From an uncultured Phycisphaerales bacterium (GTDB lineage: Bacteria > Planctomycetota > Phycisphaerae > Phycisphaerales > UBA1924), in the NCBI GenBank assembly GCA_937879825.1, contig CALFMQ010000204.1, positions 1-5,204 on the forward strand: 5,204 bases of DNA, read 5' to 3'. This document shows, in pieces, positions 1-5,204 of the stretch (positions are counted from its first letter, which is position 1; each line of letters opens with the position of its first letter). The translations under genes and the position numbers were made by a program. The notes below the pieces were generated by a model. It was not told the origin of the DNA and did not search any database. It saw nothing but the letters and a program-made list of their open reading frames with translations.

Positions 1-293
1 GCGTGGCGAACATCCCGACCTGCGCGGGGATGGAGGACTACAACTCGTTCGGGCCGCGCGCGTGCGCCAAGGCGCGCCGGGGCGTCGAACTCTGCGCGCA
101 GGTGGTGGCGATCGAGTTGTTGTGCGCGGCCCAGGCCATCGAACACCAGCGCCCGCTCAAGAGCGGCGCAGGGGTTGAGCGGGCGTTCGAGACCATCCGC
201 GAGGTCGTGCCCCGTCTGGACGCCGACCGCTCACCCTCGCCCGACATCGCGGCGATCGTCGAACTGATTCTGGCCGGTCGATTCGGATTCTGA
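1..293 (+). CDS. hutH: Histidine ammonia-lyase (HutH type), C-terminal fragment
   Basis: This is the last 96 codons of a gene that begins before the window; the reading frame is open from the first bases and stops with TGA at 291-293. The family uses an autocatalytic MIO prosthetic group to convert L-histidine to trans-urocanate and ammonia in the cytoplasm, the first step of histidine degradation. The visible part matches the C-terminal helical region: an IPT-x-A-x-x-ED motif near the start, then AIELLCAAQA, PLKSG and a final DRSPSPDI. The Glu of the ED pair (codon 33-35) aligns with the catalytic Glu414 of the Pseudomonas putida enzyme. The surrounding residues read MEDYNSF, where classical HutH proteins have QEDHVSM, so specificity for another aromatic amino acid cannot be excluded. 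The MIO-forming Ala-Ser-Gly lies outside the window. A hutU gene downstream supports the histidine assignment. Confidence 0.88.
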   Translation, partial: VANIPTCAGMEDYNSFGPRACAKARRGVELCAQVVAIELLCAAQAIEHQRPLKSGAGVERAFETIREVVPRLDADRSPSPDIAAIVELILAGRFGF

Positions 294-368
294 GCGAACC
301 AAGGGAATACCCGGCCGCTCTCGTCGGTTCACGATGACGCACTCATTCTCATGCACGCGATCCCAACC

Positions 369-372
369 GGAG
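369..372 (+). promoter_or_regulatory. Ribosome binding site deciding the start of the peroxiredoxin-like gene
   Basis: GGAG lies 8 bases before the ATG at 381. The in-frame ATG at 351 has no purine-rich site before it, and starting there would add ten residues ahead of a well-formed signal peptide. The 381 start is therefore preferred. Confidence 0.6.
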
Positions 373-380
373 CACCACCC

Positions 381-1025
381 ATGAAGCACTTCCTTGCCGC
401 CGCGCTCACCTCATGCGTTCTGTTCGCTGGCGTTGCCCTGATCACGCCCGTCGCCCGCGCCGATGACGCGGCTCAGACCCCGACCGACGGCTCCGGGCTC
501 AAGGTCGGCGACACGATGCGCGACTCGATTCTCACCACACGCGACCTGGAGTCGGTGTCGCTCAAGCAACTGGCGCAGGAGAAGGGGCCGCTCGTCGTCA
601 CCTTCTATCGCGGCGGGTGGTGCCCCTTCTGCAACAAGGCGCTGGCGGGGTGGCAATCGAAGATGGAAGAACTCGAGGCCGCCGGCGGCACATTCATCGC
701 CATCACACCCGAGAAACCCGACCTGATGATCGAAACCGCCAAGAAGAACAAACTCAACTACTTGGTGCTCTCGGACGCGAACAACGAGGCCGCCAAGGCG
801 CTCAACGTCCTCTTCACGGTCGATGAGGCCACCAGGAAGAAGTACGAGGGCTACGGCATCCACCTCGAAGCATCGAACGCCTCGGGCGAGTGGAAACTGC
901 CCCACCCCGCGACCTTCATCATCGACAAGCAGGGCGTCGTGAAGTACGCGCACGTGGACCCCGATTACGCCAAGGGCCGCGCCGAGCCAGTCGAAGTGAT
1001 CGACGCGCTCAAGAGTCTCAAGTAA
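381..1025 (+). CDS. Exported peroxiredoxin-like 2 / AhpC-TSA family thiol protein with CPFC motif
   Basis: A 214-residue protein of the thioredoxin fold, probably a periplasmic thiol-disulfide or peroxide-handling protein; its substrate is unknown. Residues 1-27 form a Sec signal peptide (positively charged start, hydrophobic core, ARA before the cleavage point). The redox site is RGGWCPFC, with Cys81 and Cys84. A Pro-Ala-Thr at 176-178 fits the cis-proline position opposite the active site, and HVDPDY at 191-196 is typical of the peroxiredoxin-like 2 group. In that group the second Cys aligns with the peroxidatic Cys, but the Pro and Thr of the PxxxTxxC triad are absent. Here those positions are Arg and Cys, so classical peroxidase chemistry is doubtful. 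The gene lies 87 bases after hutH and 89 before hutU, an unexpected place for an exported redox protein. A different start at 351 would give 224 residues. Confidence 0.85.
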   Translation: MKHFLAAALTSCVLFAGVALITPVARADDAAQTPTDGSGLKVGDTMRDSILTTRDLESVSLKQLAQEKGPLVVTFYRGGWCPFCNKALAGWQSKMEELEAAGGTFIAITPEKPDLMIETAKKNKLNYLVLSDANNEAAKALNVLFTVDEATRKKYEGYGIHLEASNASGEWKLPHPATFIIDKQGVVKYAHVDPDYAKGRAEPVEVIDALKSLK

Positions 1026-1077
1026 CCGAGATTCGGCTGCTCTGCAGGCGATAACGCTGGGGTCGTCATGGGTGGGG

Positions 1078-1086
1078 TGATATCAT
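1078..1086 (+). promoter_or_regulatory. Possible extended -10 promoter element for hutU
   Basis: The bases read TG-A-TATCAT, matching the TGnTATAAT extended -10 form with one mismatch. A -35 box at the usual distance (1058-1063, TGGGGT) is poor, which extended -10 promoters can tolerate. Transcription would start near 1092-1094, inside the hairpin described at 1079-1109. Promoter consensus in planctomycetes is poorly known, so this is a weak call. Confidence 0.3.
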
Positions 1087-1109
1087 CCGTGGTTCACCAC
1101 GGAGGTATC
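1079..1109 (+). promoter_or_regulatory. Hairpin enclosing the hutU Shine-Dalgarno sequence
   Basis: The core is a perfect 7-pair stem, TCCGTGG (1086-1092) with CCACGGA (1097-1103), closed by a TTCA loop. It continues outward past one bulged A (1085) through C1084-G1104, a T1083-G1105 wobble and GATA (1079-1082) with TATC (1106-1109), giving 13 pairs in all. The ribosome binding site GGAGG (1101-1105) lies wholly within the 3' arm, ending 9 bases before the ATG at 1115. A further complement, CGTCAT (1064-1069) with ATGACG (1115-1120), could also hide the start codon. The pairing is seen directly; a role in translational control, or as a DNA operator dyad, is inference. Confidence 0.5.
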
Positions 1110-1114
1110 GAGTG

Positions 1115-2827
1115 ATGACGCAGATGGCGCAGGCGGGTTCGGGCGCGCGGACGGTTCGCGCCCCGCGAGGGAGCGAGCGGGTGTGCTCGTCGTGGCAGAT
1201 CGAGGCCGCGATGCGCATGCTCATGAACAACCTCGATCCGGAGGTCGCCGAGCGCCCGCAGGACCTCGTTGTCTACGGCGGACGCGGGCAGGCGGCCCGG
1301 AACTGGGCGTGCTTCGACGCGATCATCAGCACGCTCAAGCGCATGGAGCCGGACGAAACGCTCCTCGTGCAATCGGGCAAACCGGTGGGCGTCGTGCGCA
1401 CGCACGAGGATGCGCCGCGCGTCCTGATCGCCAACTCCAATCTGGTGCCCCACTGGGCGACGCAGGAGCATTTCGACGATCTCTGCGCCAAGGGGCTGAT
1501 GATGTACGGCCAAATGACCGCGGGGTCGTGGATCTACATCGGCACACAGGGCATCTTGCAGGGCACCTACGAGACATTCGCCGAATGCGGCGTCAAGCAC
1601 TGGCCGGAGAACAAGAACGACGAGCGCGGCCCGCTGGCCGGACGACTCTGCGTCACCGCCGGGTGCGGCGGGATGGGCGGCGCCCAGCCGCTCTCCGTCA
1701 CGCTCAACGGCGGCACCTGCCTCATCGCCGACGTCGATCGCTCGCGTCTCGATCGCCGTTGCCACGATCGCTACCTCGATGAGGTGCTGCCGAGCATCGA
1801 CCAGGCGATCGACGCCGCGGTCGACTACGCCTCCAAGGGACGGAACGTATCGGTGGGCGTGGAGGCGAACGCGGTTGACCTGCTGGAGCGGATGATCGAG
1901 CGCGACATCACGCCAGACGTGCTGACCGATCAGACCTCGGCGCACGACCCGCTGTACGGCTATGTACCCCAGGGACTAAACATGCGCGAGGCGGATGCGC
2001 TCCGCACGAGCGACCCGGAGGAGTACCTCAAACGGTCGATGGACTCCATGCGCCGCCATGTCGAGTGCATGGTGGCACTCCAGGACCGCGGGGCCGTGAC
2101 GTTCGACTACGGCAACAACCTCCGCCAGCGCGCGCTCGATCGCGGGTTCAAGAAAGCATTCGCGTTCTCCGGATTCGTCCCGGCGTACATCCGCGAGCAG
2201 TTCTGCGTGGGGCGCGGGCCGTTCCGTTGGGCGGCGCTCTCGGGCGACCCGCAGGACATCTTCACGACCGACGCCGCCATCATGGACCTGTTCCCGAAGG
2301 ACGAGCGCCTGCACCGGTGGCTCAAGGCGATGCGCAACGCGGACGGCTCGCCGCGATTCGCGTTCCAGGGATTGCCCTCACGCATCTGCTGGCTCGGTTA
2401 CGGCGAGCGCGACAAGGCCGGCCTGCTCTTCAACGATCTCGTGCGCACCGGCGAGGTCAGCGCGCCGATCGTCATCGGGCGCGACCACCTCGATTGCGGC
2501 TCGGTCGCTTCCCCCAACCGCGAGACCGAGGCCATGAAGGACGGCACCGACGCCGTCTCCGACTGGGCGCTGCTCAACGCGATGGTGAATATCGCATCGG
2601 GCGCTTCGTGGGTCAGTTTCCATCACGGCGGCGGGGTCGGGATCGGCTTCAGTCAGCACGCCGGGCAGGTGGTCGTCGCCGACGGGACGCCCCAGGCCAA
2701 GGAGCGCCTGGCCCGGGTGCTGGCCAACGACCCCATGATGGGCGTGTTCCGCCACGCCGACGCGGGGTATGAAACGGCCTCGACGTGTGCGCGGGACCAC
2801 GAGGTCGATATCCCGATGATGCCTTGA
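1115..2827 (+). CDS. hutU: Urocanate hydratase (urocanase)
   Basis: A complete 570-residue cytoplasmic enzyme, slightly longer than the roughly 555 residues usual for bacterial urocanase. It uses tightly bound NAD+ as an electrophile to convert trans-urocanate and water to 4-imidazolone-5-propionate, the second step of histidine degradation. Family marks run in order: RAPRGSE near the N-terminus, LMNNLDPEVAE, YGGRGQAARNW from residue 54, LLVQSGKPVGV, the long conserved block through IANSNLVPHW and MYGQMTAGSWIYIG, and the glycine-rich segment TAGCGGMGGAQ at about 181-191. The urocanase signature FQGLPSRICW carries active-site Cys425, and HHGGGVGIGF begins at 503. No frameshift or missing block was seen. 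The ATG at 1115 is 9 bases after GGAGG; a GTG one codon earlier (1112, 6 bases after it) is an equally possible start. The leader folds into a hairpin hiding this site, suggesting post-transcriptional control. Confidence 0.97.
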   Translation: MTQMAQAGSGARTVRAPRGSERVCSSWQIEAAMRMLMNNLDPEVAERPQDLVVYGGRGQAARNWACFDAIISTLKRMEPDETLLVQSGKPVGVVRTHEDAPRVLIANSNLVPHWATQEHFDDLCAKGLMMYGQMTAGSWIYIGTQGILQGTYETFAECGVKHWPENKNDERGPLAGRLCVTAGCGGMGGAQPLSVTLNGGTCLIADVDRSRLDRRCHDRYLDEVLPSIDQAIDAAVDYASKGRNVSVGVEANAVDLLERMIERDITPDVLTDQTSAHDPLYGYVPQGLNMREADALRTSDPEEYLKRSMDSMRRHVECMVALQDRGAVTFDYGNNLRQRALDRGFKKAFAFSGFVPAYIREQFCVGRGPFRWAALSGDPQDIFTTDAAIMDLFPKDERLHRWLKAMRNADGSPRFAFQGLPSRICWLGYGERDKAGLLFNDLVRTGEVSAPIVIGRDHLDCGSVASPNRETEAMKDGTDAVSDWALLNAMVNIASGASWVSFHHGGGVGIGFSQHAGQVVVADGTPQAKERLARVLANDPMMGVFRHADAGYETASTCARDHEVDIPMMP

Positions 2828-2880
2828 CCCCGATAGCCATCGCCCCTTGCCCAGATTCCCGTTTCTGGTTCGATCGCACC

Positions 2881-2967
2881 CCCGGATTCCCCGGGATTGG
2901 GTCTGGACTTGCGGGGTGATCCCGCACACTATTGTTACTTGGAGCCGCGCCCCGCACGGGGACCGGC
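2881..2967 (+). other. Intergenic cluster of short inverted repeats between hutU and the secreted-protein gene
   Basis: Three small hairpin-capable repeats occur in the 179-base gap. CCCGG/CCGGG is at 2881-2895. TGCGGG/CCCGCA is at 2910-2926, with a 5-base centre. CCCC/GGGG at 2950-2961 sits inside an outer GCCG/CGGC pair at 2944-2967. None is followed by a run of T, so a standard intrinsic terminator cannot be called. The middle repeat lies between a weak TTGCGG (2909-2914) and a weak TATTGT (2930-2935), 15 bases apart, so it could instead be an operator in a promoter for the downstream gene. Confidence 0.3.
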
Positions 2968-2994
2968 GTCGGTGTGTCCAACATCTATCTCCAT

Positions 2995-3000
2995 GGAGGA
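2995..3000 (+). promoter_or_regulatory. Ribosome binding site setting the GTG start of the dockerin protein
   Basis: GGAGGA lies 6 bases before the GTG at 3007. The frame is open further upstream to 2932, but that extension would put 25 residues ahead of the signal peptide and has no ribosome site of its own. GTG at 3007 is therefore the start. Confidence 0.75.
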
Positions 3001-3006
3001 GCGATC

Positions 3007-4416
3007 GTGAATAAGTCGCGTTGCATTTCGGCGGCGTCTGTCTTGGCGGGTCTGGTGATCTCGGGCAGCGCGACGGCCGCCCCGGATGTGGTGCTCTGCC
3101 AGCTCTACGACTTCAGCCAGTTCTCAGTCGATGGCACCGCCCGCGGGCTCGCGCTGGCGACGACCTCATGGAACATCGGCACGACCGATCTCATCTGGTT
3201 CGCCAATCCCGATGCGCGCCACCCCTTCATCGCGATGAACATGTACCGCAAGGAGGGCGGGCGCTTCGAGCAGATCGGCACCTCGTGGGTCAAGCACGGC
3301 TTCTTTGCGCTGGCCAACCTCCAGTGCGATATGCCCAACCTCCCCAACTGCACCTTCGAGCCGGGCCACGGCGAGGGCGACTACCTCGGGCAGGGATGCA
3401 CCGATACCTACGACGCCTTCCTCAACGCGTTCAATCTCGGGCCGCGCTACGAGATCAATCCTTGGACCGGCGCGTTCGATTACAACACGAGTCTCTACAA
3501 CACCGGCGGATTCCCGACCGTCCCGATGCGCCAACTCCGCGTGCAGGACGACGCCATGAATCCCGCGATGCACCTGCAGGGTATTTTCTACATGGAAGGC
3601 TACTACGTTCACTTCCAGGACGAGAACCCGATGAACAACGCCGCGTGGAAGCAGGTCACGCCCGTCCGTGATGTCAGCGGCAACTACACCTTCACAAGCA
3701 CGCCTATCACCACACTCCCGACGTGGGGCTTCGCGATCGACGCGTGGAACGCCACGCAGACCGTCGTCGCCGAGCAGGTCCCCGTCGTCAAGGGCGTCTC
3801 CCCCGACGGCCGGTGCATCCTCGCCTACAAAGTGACGCAGAACGGCCCCAACTCGTGGCACTATGAGTACGCGATGCAGAACGTCGACATGGACCGCCAG
3901 GTTGACTCCTTCTCCATCCCGATCCCCGCCGGCGTGAATGTATCCAACATCGGATTCCACGCGCCGACCCACACCGAGACCAAGGCCTATCCCGGAGGCC
4001 CCGCGATCGATAACGCGCAGTGGACGGGCGTCGTCTCCGGCGGCAATCTCACCTGGACCACCACCACCAATCCCCTCCGGTGGGGCACGCTCTACAACTT
4101 CCGTTTCGATGCGGACACCGCGCCGACGAATGTCAACGCGACCGTCGGCCTCTTCCGCGCCGCCTCCGGCCGACCCGACGATCTTTCCGCATTGATCGAG
4201 GGCCCCTCGGGGCTCACCCCCGTCTGCCCGGGCGATGTCACGGGCCCCGGCGGCGTGCCCGACGGACAGATCGATGTCGACGACCTCAACGCGATCCTCT
4301 CCGCATTCGGCAGCAATGTCGGCGTGGGATCGCCCTTGGACCTTGCCAACAACGACGGCATCATTGATGTCGACGACCTGAATGTGATCCTGGGCGCGTG
4401 GGGGCAGTCCTGCTGA
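3007..4416 (+). CDS. Secreted protein of unknown function with C-terminal dockerin-like domain
   Basis: A 469-residue exported protein starting with GTG. Residues 1-24 are a Sec signal peptide ending ATA before a mature Ala-Pro-Asp. The next 140 or so residues form a module shared with the downstream gene: WNIG, HPF, GRFEQIG, WVKHGFFAL, FEPGH, YLGQGCTD, LGPR and PWTGAFD, with four cysteines (31, 107, 115, 131) that could form two disulfides. I recall similar hypothetical secreted proteins in planctomycetes but know no function. The middle region looks beta-rich and matches nothing I recognise. The C-terminus (about 407-469) holds two dockerin-like calcium loops, each ending IDVDDLN followed by a hydrophobic helix. 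The first carries a GPGGVP insertion and the second appears one residue longer than canonical. Cys407 and terminal Cys469 bracket the domain. In Phycisphaerae such tails may act in surface anchoring rather than in cellulosomes; that role is inference. Confidence 0.85.
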   Translation: MNKSRCISAASVLAGLVISGSATAAPDVVLCQLYDFSQFSVDGTARGLALATTSWNIGTTDLIWFANPDARHPFIAMNMYRKEGGRFEQIGTSWVKHGFFALANLQCDMPNLPNCTFEPGHGEGDYLGQGCTDTYDAFLNAFNLGPRYEINPWTGAFDYNTSLYNTGGFPTVPMRQLRVQDDAMNPAMHLQGIFYMEGYYVHFQDENPMNNAAWKQVTPVRDVSGNYTFTSTPITTLPTWGFAIDAWNATQTVVAEQVPVVKGVSPDGRCILAYKVTQNGPNSWHYEYAMQNVDMDRQVDSFSIPIPAGVNVSNIGFHAPTHTETKAYPGGPAIDNAQWTGVVSGGNLTWTTTTNPLRWGTLYNFRFDADTAPTNVNATVGLFRAASGRPDDLSALIEGPSGLTPVCPGDVTGPGGVPDGQIDVDDLNAILSAFGSNVGVGSPLDLANNDGIIDVDDLNVILGAWGQSC

Positions 4417-4494
4417 GGGACGGTCCCCGCAACGGCATGATGTCGCCGCTGACGCCCGACCAAACGGCGCTGGGTTCCGTCGCGCCCCGACTCC

Positions 4495-4498
4495 GGAG
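4495..4498 (+). promoter_or_regulatory. Ribosome binding site of the second secreted paralogue
   Basis: GGAG lies 6 bases before the ATG at 4505 but only 3 before an in-frame GTG at 4502, which favours the ATG. It is the right half of an 8-base palindrome, CTCCGGAG (4491-4498). Confidence 0.55.
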
Positions 4499-4504
4499 CG
4501 CGTG

Positions 4505-5204
4505 ATGAACCGAGCGGCGCAGCGTGCGGGACTGACAGGGTTGATCCTCATCGGATCGGGCAGCGCCGTCGGCGCGCCCGACGCCGCGGTGTGCCAGTTA
4601 TTCAATCTCTCGCAGTTCTCCGCCGACGGCTCGGTGCGCGGTCTGGCGGGCGCCTCGACCCTCTGGAACATCGGCGACGCCGACCTCCGGTCGTCGCCCA
4701 ATCCGTCGCCGATGCACCCGTTCGAGTCGCAGTCGCTGTACCGCCTCAGGAACGACCGCTTCGAGCAGGTCGGCGTCGGATGGGTGCGCCACGGGTACTT
4801 CGCGCTGGGGAGTCTGCAGTGCGACCTGCCCGAACTGCCCGACTGCGTCTTCGAGCCGGGCCACGCGGTCGGTGAGTACCTCGGTCAGGGGTGCACCGAC
4901 ACCAACTCCGCGAGTCTGCACGCCACCGGGCTCGGCCCGCGGTTCGAGATCGACCCATGGACCGGCGCGTTCGATTTCTCAACAAGTCTGCTGTCCGTCG
5001 GCGGCCTCCCGGGCGATGACAAGCGACAGGTCCGCGTCGAGAGCAGCGACCTGCACCCCGCGCAGAACACCGGTGCGCAGTACTTCTTCGAGACGCGCTA
5101 CATCCACGCGAACGACAGCGACCATATCAACAGCGTCGCATGGAAGCCTTGCACACCCGTGGCCGTGGGAAGCAACTTCGTCTTCACCCAGAGCGGCTCG
5201 AGCA
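4505..5204 (+). CDS. Secreted protein, tandem paralogue of the preceding gene (5' part)
   Basis: An open frame of 233 complete codons that runs off the window end. The first 23 residues form a signal peptide (hydrophobic LTGLILIGSGSA, then AVG before Ala-Pro-Asp). From there it aligns without gaps to the upstream protein for 139 residues, with about 85 identities by hand count. It shares CQL, SQFS, WNIG, RFEQ, LQCD, FEPGH, YLGQGCTDT, LGPR and PWTGAFD. The four cysteines of that module are kept at 30, 106, 114 and 130, and there is one further Cys in a WKPCTP segment not matched upstream. The arrangement points to tandem gene duplication. Whether it also ends in a dockerin-like domain cannot be seen here. 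The function is unknown; co-expression with its neighbour 88 bases upstream is likely, as no terminator separates them. Confidence 0.85.
   Translation, partial: MNRAAQRAGLTGLILIGSGSAVGAPDAAVCQLFNLSQFSADGSVRGLAGASTLWNIGDADLRSSPNPSPMHPFESQSLYRLRNDRFEQVGVGWVRHGYFALGSLQCDLPELPDCVFEPGHAVGEYLGQGCTDTNSASLHATGLGPRFEIDPWTGAFDFSTSLLSVGGLPGDDKRQVRVESSDLHPAQNTGAQYFFETRYIHANDSDHINSVAWKPCTPVAVGSNFVFTQSGSS

Noticed and set aside
351..380. Upstream ATG of the redox gene as the true start
   Set aside because: No ribosome site precedes 351, whereas GGAG is 8 bases before 381, and the signal peptide begins properly at 381.
294..380. Terminator or promoter between hutH and the redox gene
   Set aside because: GAACC (296-300) and GGTTC (326-330) are complementary but far apart, GGG/CCC around AATA is too short, there is no T run, and no convincing promoter boxes were seen.
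405..416. Lipobox-like Leu-Thr-Ser-Cys in the redox protein signal peptide
   Set aside because: The Cys is residue 12, before the end of the hydrophobic stretch, and a clear ARA cleavage site follows at residue 27; the geometry does not fit a lipoprotein.
1094..1945. A 283-codon open frame on the - strand inside hutU
   Set aside because: It lies opposite a fully conserved urocanase block and has the composition of a high-GC shadow frame.
2932..3006. N-terminal extension of the dockerin protein to 2932
   Set aside because: The extension lacks a ribosome site and would bury the signal peptide; GGAGGA sits 6 bases before GTG 3007.
4491..4498. CTCCGGAG palindrome as a hairpin hiding the second paralogue's ribosome site
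   Set aside because: The arms touch with no loop, so it cannot fold as an RNA hairpin, and an 8-base palindrome is expected by chance in GC-rich DNA.
4417..4504. Terminator in the gap between the two secreted-protein genes
   Set aside because: GGGAC/GTCCC right after the stop leaves only one unpaired base as loop, and GGCGC/GCGCC (4466-4486) has five pairs and an 11-base loop. Neither is followed by a T run.
3166..4701. A 511-codon open frame on the - strand across both secreted-protein genes
   Set aside because: It is antisense to two strong genes, crosses the gap between them, is rich in Arg, Gly and Val as expected from GC-rich antisense reading, and shows no recognisable motif. Two conserved paralogues on the + strand explain the region.

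Overview
The window is high-GC DNA from a bacterium that is most likely a member of the Planctomycetota, probably class Phycisphaerae. The main clue is a secreted protein ending in a dockerin-like pair of calcium loops that closes with a tryptophan-glycine and a terminal cysteine, a C-terminus I associate with Phycisphaerae. This placement is inference from recalled family features, not from a search. All genes read on the + strand.

Layout. Bases 1-293 are the 3' end of a histidine ammonia-lyase (hutH type). Bases 381-1025 encode an exported thioredoxin-fold protein of the peroxiredoxin-like 2 type with a CPFC motif. Bases 1115-2827 encode a complete urocanate hydratase (hutU). Bases 3007-4416 encode a secreted protein of unknown function with a C-terminal dockerin-like domain. 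From 4505 to the window edge lies the 5' part of a tandem paralogue of that protein, about 60% identical over the first 139 mature residues by hand alignment. Gaps between genes are 87, 89, 178 and 88 bases. No RNA genes, mobile elements or CRISPR arrays were seen.

How the genes fit together. HutH and HutU carry out the first two steps of histidine degradation: histidine to trans-urocanate plus ammonia, then urocanate plus water to 4-imidazolone-5-propionate. They would normally be expected side by side. Here a periplasm-targeted redox protein sits between them, with no evident role in the pathway. The two secreted paralogues form a separate module, probably expressed from their own region.

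The most notable non-coding signal is directly upstream of hutU. A hairpin at 1079-1109 with 13 pairs and one bulged base holds the whole Shine-Dalgarno sequence in its 3' arm. A second complementary pair (1064-1069 with 1115-1120) could also cover the ATG start. A TGnTATCAT extended -10-like element overlaps the 5' arm. A transcript started there would lack that arm and leave the ribosome site free, whereas read-through mRNA from hutH would fold it away. This is a testable hypothesis, not a demonstrated mechanism.
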